This document shows positions 1 through 10,834 of a DNA stretch of 64,000 nt, piece by piece. How positions within the stretch are numbered: position 1 is the first letter of the stretch; each line of letters starts with the position of its first letter. The translations under genes and the position numbers were made by a program. Below the pieces are notes generated by a model, which was given only the letters and a program-made list of their open reading frames with translations, made no database searches and was not told the DNA's origin. The DNA is from Dreissena polymorpha (taxonomy: Eukaryota; Mollusca; Bivalvia; Myida; Dreissenidae). The DNA is taken from NCBI RefSeq assembly GCF_020536995.1, contig NC_068355.1, forward strand, positions 4,323,764-4,387,763, read 5' to 3'.

Positions 1-79
1 ACTTTTGATAAGAAAGTTTTTTGGTCAGGTTATTCCCCTATGGGTATTCACATATTCAATATACTGGTACATGTATTTC

Positions 80-955
80 ATTATCTCCACGCTTTTTGAA
101 AAGCGTGGGGATATTGTGGTTATCTCCGCCGTCTGTCTGTCCGTCTGTCCTGGCCACTATCTCCTCCTACACTATAAGCACTAGAACCTTGAAACTTACA
201 CACATGGTAGCTATGAGCATATGTGCGACCCTGCACTATTTGGAATTTTCATCTGACCCCTGGGTCAAAAGTTATGGGGGTTGGGGTGGGGCCGTGTCAG
301 AGATTTTCACTAATTTTGTTATGTTATTTTACATTAATTTCTTCATTTCTACACCGATTTACTTCAAATTGATACTGATCATCTCTAATAAAAGTACGGT
401 CAATCTCAACTATGCATGGCCCCATAACCAATCCTGGGGCGCCCCGCCCACATAGACCACGCCCACCCAAAATTGCCTTTTACTATAATTTCTTCATTTC
501 TACACCGATTCACTTCAAATTGATACTGAACCTCTCTTATGACAATACGGTCAATCTCAAATATGCATGGCCCCATTACCACCCCTGGGGCGCCCCGCCC
601 ACATAGACCACACCCACCCAAAATTGCCTTTTACTATAATTTCTTTGTTTCTACATCGATTCACTACAAATTGATACTGAACTACTCTTATGACAATACG
701 GTTAATCTCAACTATGCATGGCCCCATTACCAACCCTGGGGCGCCTCGCCCACATAGGCCACACCCACTCAAAATTGCCTTTTACTATAACTTCTTCATT
801 TTGACACCGATTCACTTCTTATTGATACTGAACTTATGAAAATACGGTCAATCTCAACTATGCATGGCCCCATTACCAACCCTGGGGCGCCCCTGGGTCA
901 AACATGCGGCGTGGGGATACGCGTCGGCCTCTGCCGCGCCATTTCTATGAGCCAT
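80..955. repeat. Bivalve interspersed repeat with internal 151-bp tandem array
   Basis: A repeat-like lead-in (GTGGGGATATTGTGGTTATC followed by a CTGTC/CCGTC-rich stretch) runs into about four copies of a 151-bp unit. The motif ATGCATGGCCCCAT starts near 412, 563, 714 and 860, giving spacings of 151, 151 and 146 bp. The array closes with a GC-rich tail containing CTGGGTCAAACATGCGGCG near 895-910. Several short frames are open through the units on both strands, but they are the same repeat read over and over and are not genes. The element family is known to me only as a common bivalve repeat. Confidence 0.7.
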
Positions 956-959
956 GCTC

Positions 960-1170
960 TAAGACAATGGGGCTTAATGAATGTGTTTAAATTGTTGCCA
1001 GAGATAGCCATGTGAATATTGCATAGGCTAATCAGGGACAACTTTTTCCGCTTCTTTGGAAATATTTGTTAAAACATAGTCTCTTCTAAACCAACATACA
1101 GAAATGTGGACTGCACTGGTGAATCTGGGACGATACTTTACATTAAGCCTTGTTTTCATAGGCATTAGGG
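960..1170. repeat. Degenerate GTCGTCCC-type hairpin MITE copy
   Basis: Decayed copy of the hairpin MITE seen in clean form at 53.6 kb. It keeps GGGGCTTAATGAATGTG and GCATAGGCTAATCAGGGACA, but the hairpins no longer pair well, so it looks old. Confidence 0.5.
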
Positions 1171-1440
1171 CGTGGCTAATATATATTTTTAATCAGGTTT
1201 TTGGATGGAAAAAAACTGGTTATTAGATTGGCGAATGTCGACTGGCGGGTGGGCAAAACAAGCTTGTCCGTGCCATAACTTTGTCGTTCATTGTGAGGTT
1301 TTAAAATCATTTGGCACATTTGTTCACCATTATTGGACGGTGTGTCACACGAAAGAATTACGTCAATATCTCCAAGGTCAAGGTCGCCACGACTAAAAAT
1401 AGATTTATTTTGAAACAAAGGGGGTTAATTTAAACAATCA
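1150..1440. repeat. Bivalve repeat with TCCAAGGTCAAGGTC motif
   Basis: The stretch containing GCCATAACTTTGTCGTTCAT, a 'GGCACATTTGTTCACCAT' block and TCCAAGGTCAAGGTCGCC matches a dispersed repeat I know from bivalve genomes. It lies just upstream of the first visible SEC13 exon. The 80 and 63 aa frames across it are shadows. Confidence 0.5.
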
Positions 1441-1533
1441 GTTCAGTTTGAGTTGTCTCCCTTTATGAGACTTTTTTTTCAAATTGAAAACCTGGTTTTG
1501 TGAAAATTTTGTCCCTTGTTTTACATTTAACAG

Positions 1534-4500
1534 CCATGATGGCCCAGTTTGGCAGCTTGCCTGGGGTCATCCGATGTTTGGCAATCTGATCGCCTCGTGT
1601 GGGTACGACCGCAAGGTGATCATCTGGAAGGAGACCAATGGAACGTGGGGAAAACTGTATGAATACTCAAATCATGACTCATCGGGTATGGTAACGATTC
1701 TGTTCTCTTTCTTGTTTATGAAATTAAATTGTATATGTTTTTCGTACAAAAATTACATCTAACACTAACCTTTATGAATGAATACATTACAAGGCTTAAA
1801 CATTGGTATAATAGGTAGAGTTGTTCCTGTTAATGTGTAAAACTATGACACAAATGAAACTGAATAAAATTAAGAAAAAAAAATTAAAGAGCATAATTTT
1901 TGCAAAAGTAATTCAGAAGAGGAAAAGTTTATTAATGTATAACCTGCTATGTTGACAGATTATCAAAATCTTATTAAAATAGGTAACCATAATTCTATTA
2001 TTTGTTTGTTGCTTCCTCATAATGTCCACTGGCCTGTATTCCAGTGAACTCTGTGTGTTTTGCGCCACATGAGCTGGGGCTTGTGCTGGCCTGTGGAAGC
2101 TCTGATGGATCCATCTCCATTCTCACAAGCACAGGTGGGTAAACAAGGCATTGCATTCAAGAACATGTTGGTAAACTTGGCATTGCTTTCGAGAACAGAC
2201 GAGTTAACCAAGACTAAAATTTTTGAATTGCTTGCTTTATCTTTAAAATTCAGTATTACAGTGTTAAAATTCAGCATACATGCACTGCACAGGCTAATTT
2301 AGGACGACACTTTCTGTGCATGCAATACACCCGTTTTCCAACAGCCAGACATAGTCTCCAGGCGTATTGATCTCGAAATCGATGCATGCAAGATCCAAAG
2401 GCACAAGGAGTTAAATAAATTGTTGGCTGATCTAAAGAACTTGTTATGGATCATTGTTTGAAGATAAATTAATTGAATGGTCATCAAATAAATTGTTCAA
2501 TTTCATGTACTTTATTTCAGGAGACGGAAGCTGGGACGCTAAAAAAATAAAGAATGCACACACTGTAAGTGAAGTTAATACAAGAACCGTCATCTGCGTA
2601 AACTAGGCTTAATGCATGTGCATAAAGTGTCATCCCAGATTATCCTGTGTATTAAACTTTAATGGAACTTTTCATTTAACAGTAGTCTCTTCTAAATGAA
2701 AGTCTAGTTTAGTCGGAAAGTGTACATACACATTAAATGATTACATTATATTTTATGAAGATAAAATCCTAATGAAGCTATATCATTAAGATGTTCTTAT
2801 AAATTCTTAATGAGGTTTTTCCTTTAAAGTTTGTTACACCTGTGCTTAATCCTTTCCCACTCAGAAACAAAGTGAAAATGGCTTAATACTAGAACAGTCT
2901 GCGAGTAACTTGCAGTCTGTTCAGGTATTATGCTGTTTGCTGCTCATCAGTAACTAAGGGTTGGCAATGAAGCCTCTAAAGCTTGGATATAGTATTAAAA
3001 AAAAGGCATTTAATTAAATTTAACTTTCTATGGGACTGCAAATGCATCAAAAAAAGTATCTAAGTGGTAAAGGGTTAAATTCATAGCTAAGTGGTAAATG
3101 GTTAAAATCACCGTTAAATACATATCTACATGGTTAGGTTAATTTATGTATTAGGGAGGCTCCAGCTGCATTTTGGATAAGGTTTCTGTCGAGTTACTGA
3201 GAGGTCCTGGGTTGGAACCCCAGTGTTGGAACATCAGTTATTTCTTCTGCTGAAACAGAACTTGTTCTACTCATGCATTCAAGCTTAAACTAATTAGATT
3301 TAAAGGAAACAATTTCATGTATGTGAGTCTCATTCTGGGAAAACATGTGTAAAGTTTCTTCAAAGTTGATAACGAGCACAGACTAATCAGGGACAATGCT
3401 TTCTGCTTTTATGGCATTTATCGCTAAAAGAAAGTCTTTACTTAACAAAAAACAAGTCTCGGCAGAGAGTGTCAACCTGTACAACCTGCACAGGCTAATT
3501 TGGGACGACACTTTACACACATGCATTAAGGCCTGTATTTCGAGGGCTAGACTCATATGGTATTTCCTTGGTACACTGGGAGACCAGCTTCTTTTTGTGT
3601 AAACTTTGCTTTATGTGCATAAAGTGTTGTCCCATATTAATCTGTGCAGTCTGCACAGGCTAATTAGGGACAACACATTCCGCTTTTATTGTGTGTTTTT
3701 TTAAAGCAGTCTTTTAGTAGGTTAAAAGAGTCATTTTTGATTATCCTGTGTGCACTGCACAAGCTAATCTGGGACGACACTTGGTACATGCATTAAGCCC
3801 CATTGTCGCAGAGCGAGGCTCATTTCTTATTTCTTTGTTAGATCGGCTGTAATGCTGTAAGCTGGGCACCTGCTCTGGCACCTAATGCCCTGTTTGACCA
3901 GACCGGACGACCCACACTGGTGAAGAAACTTGTGTCTGGGGGATGTGACAACCTCGTGAAAATATGGAGGTATTGTGCTTTACCCTTTACCACTTTAATA
4001 GATACGTATTTTGAAGCATTCGAAGTTTTTAAAAAAATCAAATTAAATGTAAGTCCTTCTGAATATATTCAAGTTCGAAAGGCTTCATTTTCAGTCCTAA
4101 GAAACTGATGAGTACCAAACAGCATAAAACCTGAAAAGACATTTACTCGCAGGCTGTCTGGTTTTATGCTTGTTGCAAAAGACATTTTCACCTTGCTTCT
4201 AATGGGGGAAAGGGTTAATAGCTTAACACATGGCAATTAATTATAGTTTTCTTTATTTGATCAAAAACTGAATCTGGAATTAAATTGCATAATTTGCTCT
4301 TCCCTAAAGCATAGATCAGTAATATAATAATTAAAATTTATTTTATGAAATTTCCTGAAAATATGGAGACACAAAATTATTATTTTCCTTATTTAAGAGC
4401 ATTCTGATGCATACTTTGTAAAAATTGTTATTATCCTAAAATAACATTTGTTTTGCGATGCTAGATTACCACTTTCGTGTGATCTGTCACGAAAGCTTTG

Positions 4501-6778
4501 TGTTATCACGCACAGCTGATTGGGTAGATTGGGTTCCCATAGGCACCTGTGTGCTTTGCTCTGGGAAAATGGGGCTACATACATGTGCGTAAAGTGTCGT
4601 CTTAGGTAAGCCTGTACAGTACGCAAAGACCAATCAAGGACTACTCATTCTGTTTAAATGCTATTATTGGAGTAAATGAAATTCATTTAAATGAAAATAC
4701 AGTCATTAAGGACAGTGTTATCCATGATTCACCTCCGCAGACTTTACAGGCTAATCTGAGACTATTGACTATACGCATGCATTAAGTCCCATGTTCCCAA
4801 ATCTAGGTTCTTCACTTTCAGGGAGGAAGATGGAGAATGGATTGAGGATCAGAAGTTGGAGGGTCACAGCGACTGGGTGAGGGACGTAGCCTGGGCCCCG
4901 TCTATAGGTCTGCCTAGGAGCATCATAGCCAGCTGTTCACAGGTGAGTGTCACTATAGGCAAATATCACATAGGTCTGCATCAGAGCTACATTGTCAACT
5001 GTTCACAGTTAAGGAGAAATGTCAAACAGTTAAGACACCACATAAGGTGTTGATTTTAATTTAGTTGCTAAAAAAGACTATTTAAAATAAATCGAGACTT
5101 TTAATTGAATTTCATTAATCTAATTCATGTGAATTATTTTATATTTTATAAAGCTTTTTACATAAAAATAATAATGCAAATAACAGATACTAGTAATAAT
5201 GTCATGTTTTGCCAAGATTTCTGTTTTTATAACACTGAACTATAATAAATATGAATGTTTTTACCTTTTGAAAGCTGTTGAAATGCAATGAATAGTTCAA
5301 AATCTTGTTTCTTGTAATGTTTTTCTCAGGATTGCCGAGTGATTATCTGGTCTAATGATGGTACCAGTAACACCTGGAACTCTGCTATCCTAAACAAGTT
5401 TAAGGATGTTGTGTGGCATCTCAGCTGGTCCATCACAGGCAACATTCTTGCAGTGTCAGGGGGAGATAACAAGGTAAAAATGTCAGGGGGGATAACAAGG
5501 TAATCACAGACCATGTAAGGGGGAGATAACAAGGTAATGACTTACCATGTCAGGGGGGAATGAAAAGGTAATGACATACAATGTCGGGGGAGATAAAAAG
5601 GTTATACTGTCAGGGGGAGATAACAAGGTTATGCTGTCAGGGGGAGATAACGAGGTTATCACTGACAGTTTGATGTTTAGTTAGTGCAGTCATCTTGCAT
5701 TGTAGAAATAGTGGATATTTGTTTGTTTCCTGAGCTTTTCGCGTTGAATTTGTTAGTTACTAGAGCAATAAATATTTTCATGAGTTGTGCTGTCATGAGT
5801 CTAAATATGGACAGGTAAAGGAGAGAAAAAAATTTTTAGTCTAGCTCTGGGAAAACCGGGTTCAATCATGTGCCAGAAGTATGGTCTCAGATAAGCATGT
5901 GAAGTCCCTTTTACTTAAATCATGTTTTGTTGCTGAACTAAGTAGAATAAATGGTGTAACATTTTTAACATTGCATTATATATCTTTGTATGTGAAGCTT
6001 GACTTATTCATCAAATAGTTCCAGTTACACTGCTCACTCATTGGTCTGCGTTATGCTTTGGTTTTGTTAAACATGTAACATCTCCAGATCACCGTTTCTA
6101 CTACTATTTTTGTGGCTATTGCTCCTTTTTTATGTAATCTAACTTTGCAGGTTTATTTTAAAATATTACATGACTATACAGATTTTCACCATCAAGTATG
6201 TCTTCACAGTCATTGTATTGGGTAACGGACAGAAAATTTATCAACGTGGATGAATAGTCCAGCACATTGTCTGGGTACAGCACTTCTCTTGGATGTTATC
6301 TTTACAGCACATTGTCTGGGGACAGCACTTCTCTTGGATGTTATCTTTAACTTTAATATATACCACACTCTGTGAAAAGGGGGTTTAATGCATGTGCGTT
6401 GAGTTGTCCCAGAATAGCCTGTGCAGTGCGCATACGCTTATCAGGGATAACACATTCCACCAAGACTGGATTTTTTGTGAAGAAGAAACTTCCTTTAAAT
6501 GAAAAGATGCCATAAAAGCGGAAAGTGTTGTCCTTGATTTAGACTGAGCAGACATCACATACTTATCTAAGACAACACTTTACGTATATGCAATAAACCC
6601 CACTTACCTAGAGGGATGCTCATACGTGTATTGGTGTATGTGTAACCCAATATTTTCATGGTTACAGACTAGTCTATGGAAGGAGACTCTGGAGGGTCAG
6701 TGGGTGTGTATTAGCGATGTGAAGAAAGGTCAAGGTTCAGTTGGAGACAGCCAGTCACAGCCTGCAAGAAACTTGTGA
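1534..6778 (+). CDS. SEC13 homologue (COPII/nuclear pore WD40 protein), last seven exons
   Basis: SEC13 is a WD40 beta-propeller protein. It pairs with SEC31 in the COPII coat on ER exit sites and also sits in the Nup107/Y complex and the SEA/GATOR2 complex (family knowledge). Exons read from the sequence are 1534-1685, 2045-2134, 2521-2564, 3842-3969, 4822-4942, 5330-5473 and 6668-6778. All have GT-AG borders and compatible phases, and they encode about 262 residues. Diagnostic stretches are [69 protein letters not shown] and [20 protein letters not shown]. The human protein is 322 aa, so roughly 60 N-terminal residues are missing; I find no matching exon upstream, so they probably lie before the window. 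The stop is TGA at 6776-6778. A minisatellite abuts the last donor. Introns carry several MITE copies. Confidence 0.95.
2590..2700. repeat. Partial hairpin MITE (SEC13 intron)
   Basis: Contains GGCTTAATGCATGTGCATAA and a degraded GTGTCATCCCAGATTA half. The second half is missing or decayed. Confidence 0.5.
2846..3082 (-). repeat. Second MITE family, TTAACCCTTTCCCACTCAG type
   Basis: Interspersed repeat running from TTAATCCTTTCCCACTCAG to AAGTGGTAAAGGGTTAA, with a core of GCGAGTAACTTGCAGTCTG near 2910. Related copies in the opposite direction are at 4035-4222 and 12200-12395. It lies in a SEC13 intron. Confidence 0.6.
3360..3830. repeat. Composite of two or three hairpin MITE copies
   Basis: Repeated halves carrying GACTAATCAGGGACAATGC, CACAGGCTAATTTGGGACGA, GCACAGGCTAATTAGGGACA and GGGACGACACTT lie directly upstream of the SEC13 exon at 3842. 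Sequence decay suggests old, nested insertions. The 68 aa frame starting at 3396 is repeat sequence. Confidence 0.65.
4035..4222 (+). repeat. TTAACCC-type MITE copy in SEC13 intron
   Basis: Shares AAATGTAAGTCCTTCTGAAT, CTGATGAGTACCAAACAGCA, TACTCGCAGGCTGTCTGGTT and GGGGGAAAGGGTTAA with the copy at 12200-12395. Confidence 0.65.
4540..4800. repeat. Hairpin MITE copy ahead of a SEC13 exon
   Basis: Starts at CTGGGAAAATGGGGCTACAT, contains GTGCGTAAAGTGTCGTCTTA, and ends with ACAGGCTAATCTGAGACTAT and a GCATTAAGTCCCATGTTCCC terminus, just before the exon at 4822. Confidence 0.65.
5455..5662 (+). repeat. Minisatellite built from a SEC13 exon end and splice donor
   Basis: Seven units of about 26-34 bp follow the pattern TGTCAGGGGGAGATAACAAG then GTAA or GTTA. 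The first unit is the true 3' end of the SEC13 exon (codons G-D-N-K) with its donor at 5474. The following units repeat the exon tail and donor inside the intron, so units 2 to 4 also present AAG/GTAA-type donor sites, while units 5 to 7 have GTTA. Using donor 2 adds 26 nt and shifts the frame; reading on to donor 3 meets a stop. Confidence 0.85.
5840..5910. repeat. Hairpin MITE fragment
   Basis: Only the first terminus is left: CTGGGAAAACCGGGTTCAAT, then a degraded GTCTCAGATAAGCATGTG. It sits in the last SEC13 intron. Confidence 0.4.
6362..6628. repeat. Hairpin MITE copy in last SEC13 intron
   Basis: Runs from ACTCTGTGAAAAGGGGGTTT through AGAATAGCCTGTGCAGTGCG and GAAAGTGTTGTCCTTGATTT to AGACAACACTTTACGTATAT. 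It ends about 40 bp before the final SEC13 exon, so it could supply branch point or polypyrimidine context for that exon. Confidence 0.65.
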
Positions 6779-8160
6779 TCAAAGCTCTGAGAGAGTGAAT
6801 TTCTGTTATTGAGTGATTGTGTTAAAGGAAACTGTTTAAAGATTTTGGTTTTACGGAGATTGGTTGACCATACTTGATTTGACTGCAATAATGGATCAAT
6901 TTTAGCAAAAGACATTCAAGATTTGTGTACGACTTTGTGACTTAAACATCAAAATCCACCCTTATATTGGTGGTAATAGTAGTCACTTGAAGTACTTCTG
7001 AAACTGTATAAAAAGTTGTTGTACATTGAAATTATTCTAAACATAAATCCAGCCTACAGCTTAGCTTGAAATCACAATTTATATGCTTGTGAATGTTTCT
7101 TTTGATGAACAATACAGCATACCCTTGTTTATTATTTTCATTTTAAGAATATTTATTACTGGCCATATGTTAACAATTTAAATCTCTATTCACTTATGAT
7201 TAACATTCAGTTTTATTTGCACAAATTTTCACTTGAAAATTCACATATGTCCGGGCCAATTAGTAAGGTCACTAACCTAGTTCCATACCTTTGGCCTGCA
7301 ATATAGCATAATTAGGCCCAGTTGTGTACTGAGAAATTAGGTTAAGGGAAATTTTAACATCTCTATATCATTTTTTCTGTTTTCGGTATTTTTTCAAATT
7401 TATCACATGTGTTCAAGGTCATTGTGTGAGGTCACATATTAAGTTTCCTTATAGAATAAATAACGACATAAATGCGTTGCGTATTCAAACAATGATTTAA
7501 GCAGTTGCGACCAATTATGCTTCTGTTGACAATGGGACATTACCATCCTCTGGTTGACTATGCGTTGCACCGTCCTATATGGGGCATGATATTTATATAC
7601 TGCAAGTTGGTATACACATTTGAAACCAAAAGATGACCTTTGTTTTGTTGAATGTTTGTATATATTACATTTCCATGCCATAAATGATTATGAAATAAAG
7701 AAACTTCCGCATGTGCTCTTGCTAAATTTTCTCATTTACACTGCAGGCACAATCTACAGGTCGAGAACAGATAGCCAGATGCTATTTACTGCTTTTAAAT
7801 CGAAATCGGTTGGCTTCTGCCGATTTTCAAGCCTTGAAGCTTTTACTCTTTATTCAGACTAACAATGAAATACATGCTACTGAAAACAGGGCCATACATG
7901 TGAGCGAAGTGTCATCCCATATTAGCACGTCAGGGGCGACACTTTCTGTTTTTAAGGAATGTTACTTTTAAAGGAAATCTCGGTGGAAATCCAGTTAAGG
8001 CGGTGTCATACCTGATTAGCATTTGCTGACTGCACAGGCTAATTTGAGACAACATTTAACGCACATGCATTAAGTCCATTTACACAGAGCTGTGCTCAAA
8101 TGTATTATGTATGCCACAAACATGCATATAAGAGCATTATGAATAAAACCGTATTTTACG
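6779..8160 (+). other. SEC13 3' UTR / downstream region
   Basis: Non-coding sequence after the SEC13 stop. AATAAA hexamers at 7694-7699 and 8142-8147 are possible poly(A) signals, and which is used cannot be told from sequence. A hairpin MITE at 7880-8100 separates them. The 80 aa frames at 7439-7862 on both strands have no recognisable domain and are judged chance. Confidence 0.4.
7880..8100. repeat. Hairpin MITE copy downstream of SEC13
   Basis: Contains AAGTGTCATCCCATATTAGC, GTCAGGGGCGACACTTTCTG, GCACAGGCTAATTTGAGACA and a CATGCATTAAGTCCA terminus. Moderately decayed. Confidence 0.6.
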
Positions 8161-8929
8161 TACTGTGCTATCAGTATTTACTTAAATTGACAAGAGTATT
8201 ATTGTCTGAAAATCCTTAAATGCACAATTTGTGTTAATGTGTACATAAACAAAGCAGATATGATGAGGGTCCCCAACGATAAAGCATCGTCGAAGCCCAC
8301 TATAAATATGTCGTGTTGAACCAAGTTAACACAGGTTTTTTCACTAATTTATACGTGGTACAAATAAAATTGACCTAAATCCAACAGGCTATTTATTGTT
8401 ATTTAAAGAACACTTGTTTTGATTGAAAGACAATACAAATGGTAAATAGTCAAACTTTAATCTGTTTGCATGCCATATGTCAGTAATCAATCAAAACATG
8501 GTACATTGCTAATGTAATTGATGTCACAACGTTGTGAAAAGGTTATCATCTACATGAATATCTATTAAGGAAGATACATGTCCAACTATCAAAAGACAGA
8601 ATGCAGCCGAGCAAATAACGTTTTTTTTAGGGGCGGACAAGTTTAAGAATGAACACACGTGCGTCTTTCCAATGCCAAATAAAATGGTCATTTAGAGAGG
8701 TTTTACGGCAAAAGAATGAAAAGGTTCACACCCGTTTTTACATCTATGAAGATTTTTTTTTTTAATCAACATAGAAAAAATGGATGAGTCCATCAGGTGG
8801 TCTTAATAGCGAGGCTTCACTGTATCTCCGTGATGTGAAAGTAGAGCGTATCCAAGAGATCCAGGGTTCGAATTCAATTAAAATACTCCTTTTTCTTGCT
8901 AATATAATTTTCCAAATCTAGTCCAAATC

Positions 8930-9118
8930 GTGTAGGTCGCCGTGGCGTAGTGGATATGGTGTCCGCCTAGCAACCGAGCGGCCACGTTTTTGATCCCCAC
9001 TTTTGGAGCGTTCTCTATATCTCCAGCATGGACACTTAGTACTATTTCTACACAGGAAATGGTCTCGATAGCGTTTTAATAAGCCTTAGGCTTTAGGTGT
9101 TATCGAGCTAAAATAAAT
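8930..9118 (+). mobile_element. tRNA-derived SINE
   Basis: A tRNA-like head has an A-box-like GTGGCGTAGTGG (8942-8953), an anticodon-arm region with GTCCGCCTAGCAACCGAGCG, and a weak B box (TTTGATCCCC, 8989-8998). It is followed by a non-tRNA body ending GGCTTTAGGTGTTATCGAGC and an AAATAAATAG tail. The B box is degraded and there is no proper acceptor stem, so this is a SINE and not a functional tRNA gene. Confidence 0.7.
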
Positions 9119-9234
9119 AGGTTTTAACTACATATTGTTTGTTTTTAATATTAGCATTAAACACATGAAATGGTGTGAAAAATCCCTTTATTTCCCACAC
9201 TCAAAATTTTCTTCTCCAGTGTTTATACAAATAC

Positions 9235-9745
9235 ATGTCACTTATATAGCGCAAAATTATTATAAAAATATTCTATTGCGCTTCACAAACACTGCACATT
9301 GGTTATTCGTGAAAAAGATTGAACAAATGAGTTTTAAGTCTTGATCTTAAACAGCCCTAACTGTCAATGATTTTTAAGTGGCTTGGTAGATTGTTCCACC
9401 ACTTCGGGCCAGCAACAGCTAAAGATCTATCCGCCATCTTAATTCGCCTCCTGGGAATAACAAGATTACAGTCACTTTGTGATCGAAGTCTATACCGACT
9501 GGTTGATGGGACAAACATTTCTTGCAAGTAACCTGGAGCATAACCATGGACAACACGAAAGACCATAACGAGGACTTTGTACATGATTCTAGCTTTTACT
9601 TGTAGCCAGTGGAGTTGTTTCAAGAGTTCAGTACTTGGTTGATCAAATGACGCATTCAGGACCACTCTTGCGGCATGATGTTGAGTCCGCTGAAGCTTTT
9701 GAATTTGGTAAGCTGGTAGATTGGTGAATAAACCATTGCTTAACT
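9235..9745 (-). mobile_element. Truncated LINE (jockey/CR1-like group), reverse transcriptase C-terminus
   Basis: Reading on the minus strand, a 102-codon frame (9665-9357) continues upstream with the same frame as LPAYQIQKLQRTQHHAARVV. It carries ELLKQLHWLQVKARIMYKVL, FRVVHGYAPGYLQ, and DRSLAVAGPKWWNNLPSHLK. This order of LQ..QN.AARLV, L.WL....RI..K and AGP..WN.LP is typical of the C-terminal end of CR1/jockey-group non-LTR elements. Everything upstream, including the catalytic palm, is missing, as expected for a 5'-truncated insertion. It lies between SEC13 and the GST gene. Confidence 0.75.
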
Positions 9746-10479
9746 TAACATTGTTTTACTTAACTTTAAACATGAAATTTGATTTTCGATGTTTATTCGA
9801 GTAAATCCTTTCTAATCTGTGCAGGTGCGATGTTAGTTTATTTATTTAATTACATGCTCATTGTTAAAAAGTAAAACAATTAGTTATTTCAGGCCATCAC
9901 TTAGTGTACGAACACTATTGAGAATCAATATTATAATAAGAACACATGTTGTTGTTTTTTTTTATACCATTCCACAATGGGACACACGAATCGCTTCCGT
10001 TGATAATATACATGTTGATATTATTCCTGTATGGACAAATATAATAGAGCTATTAAAATCCCTATTTCATATTAAATACACTCGGTCGATAAAGATGCAA
10101 ACTAAAGTGCCTCCGCATCATAATAATAAAAAATAAGAAATGTCTTTAAATATATATACGGCATATATCCTGACACTGAAATAAAGGTAGAAAATTAACG
10201 TTTTGAGATATTAAATTTATAACAAATAGATAAAGAATGAAAAAGTTTGCATTTTGGAATTTGAATCGCTCAGCTTTGGATTGAAAGGCGATCGCGTTAA
10301 CCTTTCACCAATCTTGACGAATATATGTTTTTGTCTCCATTTAAGGTATTTGACATATAATTAACTCCAGGTAATTGTGATAAAAGTCGTTACAGTTCGT
10401 ACTTTTTCCGTTCACGACTGGAATTCTTGCCGAAAGATCTCTAAAGATATGTATTTTTTATCAACGCTGTAGGAAGAAA
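9746..10479. other. Unassigned AT-rich DNA between LINE fragment and GST gene
   Basis: No gene, tRNA or repeat family recognised. The 91 aa plus-strand frame at 9861-10136 has no domain and biased composition. Confidence 0.4.
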
Positions 10480-10493
10480 TGATTTATTTATTT
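10480..10493 (-). promoter_or_regulatory. Possible GST poly(A) signals
   Basis: On the minus strand, AATAAATAAA-like hexamers (plus-strand TTTATTTATTT) lie about 345 bp past the GST stop codon. This is a plausible 3' end for the transcript, based on motif only. Confidence 0.35.
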
Positions 10494-10834
10494 AATGATT
10501 AATTTAATAAAATCAATATTAATGTATTGCCTCCTTCAACAAAGCAACAACAAACAAACTTTTAAAATCAGGAAAATTCCAACAACTGCCGGTATATGTA
10601 CAACAATCGCTGCTCGGTCATGCTTAATATAGCTAGATACTCTGTTAACATGCGATATAACGAGTTTTGTTCAATTATCTGTTAAGTTCATCCATAACTA
10701 TTTCATAACATTTCTGCTTAATCCGCTAACTTTATTCATGTATTTTGTTTTGCTATTTTGTCAAACAGTAGAAACTGTAAAGTTTATGTGTAATACAATT
10801 ATATTCTGTTCTGTTCTTTATACTGAGGGTCTAT

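Noticed and set aside
21-772. Overlapping 62-144 codon frames on both strands
   Set aside because: They are repeated translations of the 151-bp tandem unit.
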